DNA of 64,000 nucleotides from G965267335 sp965267335 (GTDB lineage Bacteria > Bacteroidota > Bacteroidia > Cytophagales > JAAEPT01): contig OZ253953.1 of the NCBI GenBank assembly GCA_965267335.1, forward strand, positions 4,154,001 to 4,218,000, read 5' to 3'. The notes under the pieces are model-generated. The model saw only the letters and a list, made by a program, of their open reading frames with translations, ran no database searches and had not been told where the DNA came from. Positions 25,093 through 33,318 of the stretch are shown here, piece by piece. Numbering within the stretch: the stretch's first letter is position 1; every line of letters begins with the position of its first letter. Both the position numbers and the translations under genes were made by a program.

Positions 25093-26958
25093 TCACCTAA
25101 AAAGTATAAGATTCTCCCAATTGGTCACATCAACTTTCGAATCTTTTAGTTTAATTTCTTCTATACGATCCTGGACTTTTTTTCTAAACTTCCAGCAGGT
25201 GTTTCTGGCGAGACCTAAGAGTTCGGCTAACTCATTGACTGTACTTGAACTTCCTCTTTGGCAGGTCAGATAAGTGATATAAAAGGCTTTAGCTAATGGG
25301 AACTTCACGCCCTGGAAAATAGTATCAGCCATTACTGACTCAATGTGATTGCACTTAGTGCACTTTCTTGAATGTAATTTAGATCGTTTTAAATATTTCT
25401 GATTGCCGCATTTTCTGCATTTGAACTCATCCGGCCACTTCAGCTGTTCTAAAAACTTGAAGCAACTTCTATCATCAGAAAATATTTTCATAAACTCTTC
25501 ATAGTTCAACTCTCGTGACAATAGTCTGGCTTCCTTTTCCTTTTTCACCTCTTTTACAAGCTGCCAATTATCATAATCAAGCTTGGCATTTGCCTCATTC
25601 AGCTTATTGGTAAGGTCCTCGAGTTTTTGATTTGCAACGATTAATTCATCTGTTTTAAATTTCAGTTGTTGCGTTCTTTCGGTCACTTTTTCCTCCAGCT
25701 CCCTGTTAACTTTTTCCTGTAGCAGTTTATTCTCCTCCAGTTGATCAATTATAACCTGCTGAGCTTTTTCCTTTTCCTCCTTCAATAATCGGATTCTATC
25801 TCCAAGAGCATAACTTAAAACCAAGATTTCTAAGACTATCCCAATCTTAAAGCTGTAGACCAGCATAATACTCCAAAAGCCGGGTTCCGCATGCAAAATA
25901 TCATAGTACCTAAGTTGAAGAATAAGCACTGAAACAAAGACACAGGTATAACCTACAATAAAATACCTTCCTGCTTTAAATCCATTCTTGAACACGTAAA
26001 TACTAGCGCCATAAACAACAAAAAAAGGAAGGCTATAAAGTTGGTTCAAGTGGTATTCAGGGGGCAACACAAAAATTTCAAAAGGCAAATAGACCAGATA
26101 CACCCCCACCGAAATAAGCACCAGTTTATCCAACCGGGGATGCTGAGCCTTCAACTCCAGAAAATTTCTTGAATAAAGGACGAAGGTGATCAGGAAGGCC
26201 AGCGGGGTTATGTAATAATTCATTGGGATATTCCACTCCGGGTGCTCGGGCCACCAGAACTGAAAACCAAGACCGTCATCCGAATAGGAATAAAAAACGC
26301 AGCTTATGACATACAGCACGTAATACATATAAACCCGTTCTCTTGACGTGATAAAGAGCAGTAGGTTATAGATGGCCATGATGAACAAAATGCCATAGTA
26401 AAAACCCAAAAAATGGTACTCAGTAGTAGAATAGGACGTGAAAAAATTCTGTGTTTTTATGTAATAGTCAAAATGCGAGATGTCATCAGACCGGACTCGC
26501 ACGTAAATTACCTGTGGGGCTTTCCTGGCATTAGGAATATCAAAAACAAAGTTGACCACATCGTAATCATCTCTATCACCGAATTTGATCAGTCCCCCTG
26601 CTTTTTTTTCAATATACTTCCCGTCATCGTCTTTCACATATAACCTAAAATCATTAGTATGGACATCATAAACCTCAAAAACATATCTTTTATTCCATGT
26701 AGACTGATCATCTATGACTAGTTTTAACCAGTACACCTTATTGACATCTGAGTTTTGGAAAACTCTGTTCTCGTTATCTCTGAATGGAATTTGGTCTAAA
26801 TTGGTAGCCGAATACTTTTCATTAGGAGTGGCAATATAGATTTGAAAATTTTCTGGTTTCAGGCCGTACTCTCTCACATCGTCCTTTAAGACAAGGGTAT
26901 CGATCGTAAAACCATCCCTGACAAAAAATAACAGTAATATAAAAAGCACTCTTTTCAT
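25093..26958 (-). CDS. 7TMR-DISM membrane receptor fused to an IS1595-type zinc ribbon and helix-turn-helix
   Basis: 621 residues. Signal peptide ~1-18; a periplasmic 7TMR-DISMED2-like beta-sandwich at ~25-175 (VNKVYWLKLVIDDQSTWNKR); seven helices at ~180-395 (FLGFYYGILFIMAIYNLLLF to VLEILVLSYALGDRIRLL); then a coiled coil ~395-480. The usual output (kinase, cyclase) is missing. Instead residues ~485-600 look like the N-terminal part of an IS1595-family transposase: four cysteines C514, C517, C532, C535 (CRKCG and CTKCN), the typical DTIFQGVKFPLAKAFYITY and an HTH TVNELAELLGLARNTCWKFR. The DDE catalytic domain is absent. Likely a membrane-bound DNA-binding regulator, possibly of the GH8 gene 218 bases downstream (inference). 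Confidence 0.85.
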   Translation of the reverse strand: MKRVLFILLLFFVRDGFTIDTLVLKDDVREYGLKPENFQIYIATPNEKYSATNLDQIPFRDNENRVFQNSDVNKVYWLKLVIDDQSTWNKRYVFEVYDVHTNDFRLYVKDDDGKYIEKKAGGLIKFGDRDDYDVVNFVFDIPNARKAPQVIYVRVRSDDISHFDYYIKTQNFFTSYSTTEYHFLGFYYGILFIMAIYNLLLFITSRERVYMYYVLYVISCVFYSYSDDGLGFQFWWPEHPEWNIPMNYYITPLAFLITFVLYSRNFLELKAQHPRLDKLVLISVGVYLVYLPFEIFVLPPEYHLNQLYSLPFFVVYGASIYVFKNGFKAGRYFIVGYTCVFVSVLILQLRYYDILHAEPGFWSIMLVYSFKIGIVLEILVLSYALGDRIRLLKEEKEKAQQVIIDQLEENKLLQEKVNRELEEKVTERTQQLKFKTDELIVANQKLEDLTNKLNEANAKLDYDNWQLVKEVKKEKEARLLSRELNYEEFMKIFSDDRSCFKFLEQLKWPDEFKCRKCGNQKYLKRSKLHSRKCTKCNHIESVMADTIFQGVKFPLAKAFYITYLTCQRGSSSTVNELAELLGLARNTCWKFRKKVQDRIEEIKLKDSKVDVTNWENLILFR

Positions 26959-27041
26959 CTGCGCCCCTTAAAATAATAAAATAAGGTAAGTTTTAAGGTT
27001 AATTGTAGTTAGGTTAACAATTGGAAGCTTTCTTCGGTAAA

Positions 27042-27069
27042 TTGTCGGGCAAAAAAATAAGTATATTTA
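27042..27069 (+). promoter_or_regulatory. Candidate promoter of ppk1
   Basis: TTG (27042-27044), 17 bases, then TATATTTA (27062-27069), which matches TAnnTTTG in all but the last base, 37 bases before the ATG. Plausible for the Bacteroidota primary sigma factor. Confidence 0.35.
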
Positions 27070-27106
27070 CTGCTCGTTGACTACATTACAAGGACAATTC
27101 TGAAAG

Positions 27107-29131
27107 ATGGATTATTATTATTTTGAGAGAGATCTGAGTTGGTTATCATTTAATTACAGAGTACTTCAAGAGGCCAAAGATTCTTCTGTTCCTACTCTGG
27201 AAAGACTAAAGTTCCTTGCGATATTTTCTTCTAACCTCGAAGAGTTCTATCGAATCAGGGTTGCTTCCTTAAGAAACCTCATTCGAGCCAATCAGGATGG
27301 TGATAACACCAAAAATCTAAAACTCCTGGATAAAATTAATTCTACAGCTACTGCTCACCAGGCTGAATTCGGTCAACTATTCAGGGATGAGATTATTCCT
27401 AAGCTGACTGAAAAAAATATTTTCATGATCTCTGAGTCTATGCTTACTCCCTATAGAGTCAAATTCATGAGAAAATATTTGGAAGAAAATGTCTTAAAGT
27501 ACCTACATCCTAAGATGATTGGTGACCGAAGATCGGTACCAATGCTAGAAAACCAGCGAACGTATTTCGCTATCAGGGTAAAGGACGATAAAACTGGTAA
27601 ATACCTTAACTACCTCCTAAAAATCCCTACGGACAGAATGTCCCGGTTTGTTGTACTACCTGGAAAAAGTAAGCACATCGTAGCTCAGGTCGGTGACATG
27701 ATTCGCTGGAACCTGGATCTGGTATTTCAGGATTGTGAAATAATCTATTGCTACGCCATAAAACTCACCCGGGATGCGGAACTGTATCTTGAAGATGAGT
27801 ATACCGGTGATATCATTGAGGCGATCAAGAAAAGCCTTGGCAAACGAAAGACTGGACTACCCTCTCGCTTCCTGTACGACCAAACCATGCCAGCCTCTTT
27901 TCTGGCGCAACTTCAAAAGATTTTCAGAATTCAGGACGAGGATTTGATTCCAGGAGCGAGATATCATAACTCACACGAGTTCTTCGCTTTTCCTAAACCA
28001 GCCTGGGACTCATCGCTTACCTATGATGAAATGCCTCCTCTTCCGGTCAAGGCACTGGACAATGACAACTTTTTTGAGTCAATCAAATCAAAAGATGTCG
28101 CCATTCATCTCCCATACCAGTCTTACGACTATGTCATTAAATTCCTGGAAAAGGCTGCCAACGATCCTAAGGTAGAAAGCATAATGATCACTGTGTATAG
28201 ACTTGCTGATGACTCGAAGGTTGCCAAGGCCCTCATTAAGGCCTCAAAAAAGGGGAAAAAAGTTTTTGTATTTGACGAAGTAAAAGCCCGCTTTGATGAA
28301 GCTGCCAACCTCTACTGGGGGGAGCAACTAGAAAAAGCAGGAGTAAAAGTTCGGTACAACTATAAAAACATGAAGGTCCATACAAAGATCTTCCTGGTCA
28401 CAAGAAATGAGGGAAAAAACCGCGTTAAATATGCCTACCTGGGCACAGGAAATTTTAATGAAAAGACTGCCCGTATCTATTGCGACCATGCCATACTAAC
28501 AACTGATGCCCGATACACCGCAGAAGTGGAAAAGGTTTTTAAAATCCTCCAGGGGCGTAAAACTGACTCCGAATTTCAGCATCTGTTAGTCGCACCATTT
28601 AACCTAAGAGAACGGTTTGAACAAGCCATAGATAACGAAATCAAACTTGCAAAATCTGGCAAAAAGGCCGAAATCATTTTAAAAATGAATAGCCTGGAAG
28701 ACAGAAAGATCATTGAAAAACTTTATGACGCCAGTAATGCAGGTGTAAACATTAAGATAATCGTCAGAGGAATATGCTGCCTGGTTCCCGGTGTAGAAGG
28801 AATGAGCAAAAACATCAATGTCATCAGTATTGTGGACCGCTTCCTTGAGCACGCACGGGTTTACCTTTTCCATAACGATGGGAAACAGGATATGTATGTG
28901 GCTTCAGCGGATTGGATGACAAGAAACTTATCCAGAAGAGTGGAAGTTGGATTTCCTATTTATGACAATGACATAAAATCTGAATTTAGGGAGCTGATCA
29001 ATATTCAACTCAAGGACAATGTCAAAGCCCGAAAAATCAATCGCATCCAGAACAATCCTTACAAAATCAGCCGGGCTAAAACCAAATGTCGCACACAATA
29101 TGAATCCTATCGCTTCTTGAAGAACAAATAG
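27107..29131 (+). CDS. ppk1: Polyphosphate kinase 1
   Basis: 674 residues, full length. Makes inorganic polyphosphate from ATP, reversibly. The N-terminal domain opens with YYFERDLSWLSFNYRVLQEA and FSSNLEEFYRIRVASLR. The catalytic C-terminal half has the phospholipase-D-like pair of motifs; the autophosphorylated histidine is H425 in MKVHTKIFLV and the second is H582 in LEHARVYLFHNDG. Nearby GTGNFNEKTARIYCDHAILT is also conserved. The ATG at 27107 follows a candidate promoter. No ppx gene in the window. The gene stands alone; the next gene begins 43 bases later. Confidence 0.95.
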   Translation: MDYYYFERDLSWLSFNYRVLQEAKDSSVPTLERLKFLAIFSSNLEEFYRIRVASLRNLIRANQDGDNTKNLKLLDKINSTATAHQAEFGQLFRDEIIPKLTEKNIFMISESMLTPYRVKFMRKYLEENVLKYLHPKMIGDRRSVPMLENQRTYFAIRVKDDKTGKYLNYLLKIPTDRMSRFVVLPGKSKHIVAQVGDMIRWNLDLVFQDCEIIYCYAIKLTRDAELYLEDEYTGDIIEAIKKSLGKRKTGLPSRFLYDQTMPASFLAQLQKIFRIQDEDLIPGARYHNSHEFFAFPKPAWDSSLTYDEMPPLPVKALDNDNFFESIKSKDVAIHLPYQSYDYVIKFLEKAANDPKVESIMITVYRLADDSKVAKALIKASKKGKKVFVFDEVKARFDEAANLYWGEQLEKAGVKVRYNYKNMKVHTKIFLVTRNEGKNRVKYAYLGTGNFNEKTARIYCDHAILTTDARYTAEVEKVFKILQGRKTDSEFQHLLVAPFNLRERFEQAIDNEIKLAKSGKKAEIILKMNSLEDRKIIEKLYDASNAGVNIKIIVRGICCLVPGVEGMSKNINVISIVDRFLEHARVYLFHNDGKQDMYVASADWMTRNLSRRVEVGFPIYDNDIKSEFRELINIQLKDNVKARKINRIQNNPYKISRAKTKCRTQYESYRFLKNK

Positions 29132-29174
29132 TTACCAAATTAATTAGTATCTTCTTTGTTCAAATTCAATTACT

Positions 29175-29396
29175 ATGGCCGCAAAAAGAGATACTTACAA
29201 GTACCAATTCAAAATTGGCAATCTGATTGTACACAAGGGAGCTACCAATAATCTACAGCGGAGAGAGAATGAACACAAGAACTCCGGAAGATATGTAGTT
29301 CATAATGGCAAAAGGCTCTATTGGAAGGATGGCCACATACATCAGGTAGGAGCAATTACTACAAAAGAAGCCGCCACGAAATGGGCGCGGGAATAA
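29175..29396 (+). CDS. Small GIY-YIG-like protein
   Basis: 73 residues, basic. YKYQFKIGNLIVHKGATNNL followed by QRRENEHKNSG resembles the strand-helix start of the GIY-YIG fold (normally GIYxxY...G.T.dl..R...H), and the tail GAITTKEAATKWARE recurs in short bacterial relatives. The catalytic tyrosine pair and glutamate of true nucleases cannot be identified, so it may lack nuclease activity. Its stop is one base before the start of the cupin gene, so they form a transcription unit. Function unknown. Confidence 0.6.
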   Translation: MAAKRDTYKYQFKIGNLIVHKGATNNLQRRENEHKNSGRYVVHNGKRLYWKDGHIHQVGAITTKEAATKWARE

Positions 29397-29397
29397 A

Positions 29398-29760
29398 ATG
29401 GCAACACTTATAGAATCACCAACAATCATTAAGGCCGCAGGCAACAAGCCTAAAAAAATTGAAGAGTACATCGGCAGGGTAAACTCTAAAACGGAAAGTG
29501 TGAGCATCGCAAGAATGACCAGTCCATCAGGATGGGTCGAACCTGGGCAAACACCCCAGTTTGATGAGTATACAGTCGTTCTTAAAGGGGCACTCGATGT
29601 CGAAACAGGTAATGGCCGATATACAGTAAAGGCCGGGCAAGCCATCATTACTCACGCAGGTGAATGGGTAAGGTATAGCACACCTGATCCGGAGGGAGCT
29701 GAATACATTGCGGTTTGTTTGCCCGCCTTCAGTCCAGACACCGTTAATCGAGACGAGTAA
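29398..29760 (+). CDS. Small cupin-domain protein
   Basis: 120 residues with one cupin fold: SPSGWVEPGQTPQFDEYTVV corresponds to cupin motif 1 and the glycine-rich turn YTVKAGQAIITHAGEWVRY to motif 2. Only part of the usual His/Glu metal ligands is visible (E in FDEYT, H in THAGE), so metal binding is uncertain. It starts one base after the GIY-YIG-like gene. Cytoplasmic. Substrate unknown. Confidence 0.75.
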   Translation: MATLIESPTIIKAAGNKPKKIEEYIGRVNSKTESVSIARMTSPSGWVEPGQTPQFDEYTVVLKGALDVETGNGRYTVKAGQAIITHAGEWVRYSTPDPEGAEYIAVCLPAFSPDTVNRDE

Positions 29761-29794
29761 TTATTCTTTTCATATATTCGCAAAAAAAATTCCA

Positions 29795-30115
29795 ATGAAC
29801 GACCCACGTAAAATCCCATCAATTAATGAAGGATTAGAAGTACTACATAAGATTTTAAGAGTGTCTTTTTTCGTAGTGCTAATACAAAGCTTCCTAGGAC
29901 TACTCCCCTACATCGGGGTCAATTATAACGGTGGTGGGGTTTTTGGATTCGCAATACTGGGTGTTTACATCTACATCTTGTCTGAAACCTATAAAGGGAT
30001 TAAACTTCTCTTTATTAATTCAATATCACCGGTAATGAGCGAGCAAACAGAAAAAGCTAAAAATTACCTCACTTTTAGCATCATATTCATTGTGGCTGGT
30101 ATATCCTACTTGTAA
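29795..30115 (+). CDS. Small membrane protein, unknown function
   Basis: 106 residues from ATG 29795 (MNDPRKIPSINEGLEVLHKI). An in-frame start at 29708 lies inside the cupin gene and would add an unrelated N-terminus. Three hydrophobic helices are visible (SFFVVLIQSFLGLLPYIGV, GVFGFAILGVYIYILSETY, NYLTFSIIFIVAGISYL). The stop shares a base with the ATG of the next membrane gene (TAATG), so they are coupled. No family recognised. Confidence 0.65.
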   Translation: MNDPRKIPSINEGLEVLHKILRVSFFVVLIQSFLGLLPYIGVNYNGGGVFGFAILGVYIYILSETYKGIKLLFINSISPVMSEQTEKAKNYLTFSIIFIVAGISYL

Positions 30116-30549
30116 TGATGATGAGTGGTGGATTTCAAGCCGAAATCATGATGTACCTAATGTTGGGTGTATTATTTATTGGTATGATTTTCCAATTGTT
30201 ACATATACTCGCAATGCTTAAGACTTGTGATTGCTTAGGTGAAGCTTATAATGCTTCTGAAGTTTCAGACCACATTCGCACAATCAGGAATGTATATATC
30301 GTCAACATCATATTAGCCTTGCTCAGCGGGGGGCTTGAGATAGGTTCAGAACTTCGTATAATAGCACCATTGGACTCATCAGTTCTCATTACATTGGACT
30401 TGATTTCCACAGCAATCGGAATCTATTTTGCCTATATCTACTTCAATGGATTTAAGTTTACATTTACCCAACTCGATGAGGTATACAAAAAGAATCCAAT
30501 CATAGGAACAACACCTGAACAATCTAATGATCCTACAGAACTGGTTTAG
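30115..30549 (+). CDS. Membrane protein, unknown function
   Basis: 144 residues with four likely helices (IMMYLMLGVLFIGMIFQLLH, NVYIVNIILALLSGGLEIGS, SVLITLDLISTAIGIYFAYI and a shorter one). Coupled to the preceding small membrane gene by a one-base overlap; the two may form a complex or be an old duplication, since both end with a short polar tail. Its 3' end overlaps the convergent DUF2652 gene by 17 bases. No family recognised. Confidence 0.65.
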   Translation: MMMSGGFQAEIMMYLMLGVLFIGMIFQLLHILAMLKTCDCLGEAYNASEVSDHIRTIRNVYIVNIILALLSGGLEIGSELRIIAPLDSSVLITLDLISTAIGIYFAYIYFNGFKFTFTQLDEVYKKNPIIGTTPEQSNDPTELV

Positions 30550-31672
30550 TTGTTGACTCTGTATGAGATTCACAATACTCTTTAAGTGCCTTTAAATGGC
30601 GTTCCATGCCACCGGAAAAGCCTATTTTCATTGCCGGAACAAATAATCTACTAAAACCAGGGGGTGGCAAGTAGTGCATTTCATAGTTTACCACTGTGCT
30701 TTCTCCGTCCTGCTCAAGAACATAATAAAAGGTCATTTCCTTAAATGGAGACGGATCACCTGCCTTTTCTCCAAAGACCAATTTATTGTCACCGAAATCT
30801 GAGGTCACAGTGGTAAAGCTGAGTTCTTTGCTCTGTCTTCGAAGCGTAAATTGACTCCCTAACCTGTTTACTTTATCTCCTTCAAAAAGCACCTCAGCAG
30901 GATCAGGGTTCCAACTCTCCCGATATTTCAAATTACTCAAAACCTCAAATACTACCTCCCGGGACTGGTTAATTTTTAGGCGCTTTCGAACTGGTTTTTT
31001 AATTCTTGTACCTTCTAATTCATTCTTCCTGATTTTTGACTCTTTCTTAATGACTGCCAAGTCTATGAAGTTGAATTCGATTTCACCCAGATCCTGGTAG
31101 TGCATTGAGGCCCGCTCTATCTTCATTTTAGGATTATGAAGCCTTACCCTTTCATCATCATCCAGTAGCTTATCGGTAAAAAGTATGTAATCCTGTTCAA
31201 TCAGATTATTATTCAAAAGCTTGTTGGCCAGTATCACAACAGGACCATGTAGCTTGGTCTCTTGCTTTACTGTAATCAATGTAATATCACCGGTGTGGAC
31301 AATAAACTGAACCGACAAATTTTTAACTGATGCACAAACCAGGCATGGACATATCCTTTTGCGGACATAGTCGTCCCGAATCTCCAGAAAATTCTGATAC
31401 ATCCCCTCAATCATAGCAACCACTGACTCAAACTCAGGAACACCATTTTCCTGAAAAAAAACCAGTTTATTCTCTTCAATTCTAAGAGATGTCAGTCCAA
31501 GTTGATTGTTGACTTCTACCGCATCAAAGAACTCCTTTTCCAAGAGTTCACGGTGTTGTGATTCCACGGACCCATCAGAAAGATCAAAACCATCAATCTT
31601 TGCAATTAATAATAGTGACTCCTTTTCAGCCAAGGTTGTAAGTATTTGTTGTAAGTCGTTAACAATACACAC
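30533..31672 (-). CDS. DUF2652 (nucleotidyl-cyclase-like) protein with C-terminal SRPBCC domain
   Basis: 379 residues, starting at GTG 31672. Residues ~15-195 resemble DUF2652, a family related to class III nucleotide cyclases (LLLIAKIDGFDLSDGS matches the family's conserved DIxGF position, FFDAVEVNNQLGLTSLRIEE and ENKLVFFQENG the following block). The first metal aspartate becomes K-I-D, so cyclase activity is doubtful. Residues ~220-370 look like an SRPBCC/START ligand-binding fold (INQSREVVFEVLSNLKYRES, WNPDPAEVLFEG, TVVNYEMHYLPP). Cysteines in CPCLVCAS sit between. Cytoplasmic. Convergent with the preceding membrane gene, overlapping its last 17 bases. Confidence 0.7.
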   Translation of the reverse strand: MCIVNDLQQILTTLAEKESLLLIAKIDGFDLSDGSVESQHRELLEKEFFDAVEVNNQLGLTSLRIEENKLVFFQENGVPEFESVVAMIEGMYQNFLEIRDDYVRKRICPCLVCASVKNLSVQFIVHTGDITLITVKQETKLHGPVVILANKLLNNNLIEQDYILFTDKLLDDDERVRLHNPKMKIERASMHYQDLGEIEFNFIDLAVIKKESKIRKNELEGTRIKKPVRKRLKINQSREVVFEVLSNLKYRESWNPDPAEVLFEGDKVNRLGSQFTLRRQSKELSFTTVTSDFGDNKLVFGEKAGDPSPFKEMTFYYVLEQDGESTVVNYEMHYLPPPGFSRLFVPAMKIGFSGGMERHLKALKEYCESHTESTTKPVL

Positions 31673-31823
31673 TATGAGCTACAAGTGTGCTCTATAATAT
31701 AACAACTTCTGTTACAATTTTGCTTGATCAAGTTTGAATAATTGCATAGAAATTGATGATCTTTCTTGTCAGATTTACGTACTCACTTTATAAACCCAAA
31801 CTTATATCTCAATTTTTGCTCCC

Positions 31824-33119
31824 ATGAAAATCCATTATTTACTTTTTAGTGCTGCACTACTTTTAGTTTCGTGCTCAGAGTCTACCGATACAAAAAATGA
31901 AGTCACAAATACTCCTCCTGACTCTCTAGTTACCAATGAAGTAGAGGAAGTTGAAGAATTGGAATATAAATACAGCATGGTTTCAAATCTTAATGTACGA
32001 CCGACACCTGGCATTCAAGGTGAGGTCATCTATCAACTTGGAGAAAATGAGAAGGTCGCTTTAAGTGGAGAATCATCAGAAGAAACCTTTAAAGCAACTT
32101 TCCGAGGCACCGAGTACGATAAGCCCTGGGTCAAAATAAAAGCTACTCCGGAAATAGAAGGATGGGTACATTCCGGAGCGCTGGTCGATAAACCAGTAGA
32201 AGTAAACGAAAAACTAACAGCGGAATATTACGATTCTCCTGAGAAAAGAAAGAACTGGTGGCAATCGCAGAAATCAGACTGGAAAAGAGTATTCAACATA
32301 ATGGTTTTAAATAAGCGTGATAATGAATATGCCACACCGAATGATACTGAACTTCAAAAACTCTTCAACGCAAAAGAAATGTTTCTTGGGGCCGATGCAG
32401 GTTGTGGGGAGTATAATTATGAGTTCGAATTAGAAGACTTTTCAGGATTAAAATGCTTGACCAATCTGGAATCCCTGGAGATTTCTGGCATGAAAACAAC
32501 AGACTTAACTCCTATCAGTCACTTGAAAAATCTAACCAGCCTACATGCACAAAGTTGCGGACTAAAAACTCTTGCGGGCATTGGTAGTTTAAAAAAGCTC
32601 AAGAGTCTATACGTTAGTTATAATGAAATTAATACCCTCAAGCACCTAATCGGGCTCACTGAGGTCAAAACCATATTTGCTGAATCCAACAAAATCAGCT
32701 CCCTCGATGGCACCCGCAATTTGAAGAACCTACATGAACTAGTGTTGTCCTACAATCCTGTAAAGACATTTGACGGCATCGAGCGATTCACGAACCTGAC
32801 CAGCCTTACAATTGAAAGGTGTGAACTGGAAAACCTTGCTATTGTAGATAAGTTGACGGGCTTGAAGAAATTGACTTATCTCAGCATTAAAAGTAATAAC
32901 ATAGAAACCATTGAGCCGCTCAGCAAATTAAAAAATCTTGAGACAGTAAATATTGGCTACATTCAACTGAACAGCCTCAAAGGAATCGAACATGTAAAAA
33001 ACATTCATAAAGTATATGAATACCAACCTGACAGTCCGGCAATACCAAAAGCAGAGATCGAACGAGTAAAAGAACTGGGCATAGAAGTTTACGAACAAGA
33101 AGAAATTTGTGGTTGTTAA
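31824..33119 (+). CDS. Lipoprotein with SH3-like domain and leucine-rich repeats
   Basis: 431 residues. Lipobox LLVSC places the modified cysteine at C17. Residues ~50-120 resemble a bacterial SH3 domain (SMVSNLNVRPTPGIQGEVIY, then WVKIKATPEIEGWVH). Residues ~205-410 hold about nine internalin-type leucine-rich repeats of 21-23 residues (LTNLESLEISGMKTTDLTPI, LKNLTSLHAQSCGLKTLAGI). The end has two cysteines (EEICGC). Such lipoproteins usually bind protein or glycan at the cell surface or in the periplasm. Stands alone on the + strand. Confidence 0.85.
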   Translation: MKIHYLLFSAALLLVSCSESTDTKNEVTNTPPDSLVTNEVEEVEELEYKYSMVSNLNVRPTPGIQGEVIYQLGENEKVALSGESSEETFKATFRGTEYDKPWVKIKATPEIEGWVHSGALVDKPVEVNEKLTAEYYDSPEKRKNWWQSQKSDWKRVFNIMVLNKRDNEYATPNDTELQKLFNAKEMFLGADAGCGEYNYEFELEDFSGLKCLTNLESLEISGMKTTDLTPISHLKNLTSLHAQSCGLKTLAGIGSLKKLKSLYVSYNEINTLKHLIGLTEVKTIFAESNKISSLDGTRNLKNLHELVLSYNPVKTFDGIERFTNLTSLTIERCELENLAIVDKLTGLKKLTYLSIKSNNIETIEPLSKLKNLETVNIGYIQLNSLKGIEHVKNIHKVYEYQPDSPAIPKAEIERVKELGIEVYEQEEICGC

Positions 33120-33318
33120 ACGAATAACCCACACCATTATGGCACCCCTATAGCCCTGAAACTGATTTTTATGTGCTTTAAACGTAATGAAATCACATCC
33201 AGAAAAGACAGAAAATCATTTATTGTCCAATTATTTCTGTAAATATTTCTATTATCTCTCGTATATATTATAATGGTAGTACCTACACAGTAGTAACCTT
33301 ATTACCAAAACTCATAGT

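Noticed and set aside
25093..25420. IS1595-like transposase or IS remnant
   Set aside because: The zinc ribbon and HTH are in frame with a full 7TM receptor, no DDE domain follows, and no terminal inverted repeats or target duplication are visible, so this is a domain of the receptor rather than an insertion sequence.
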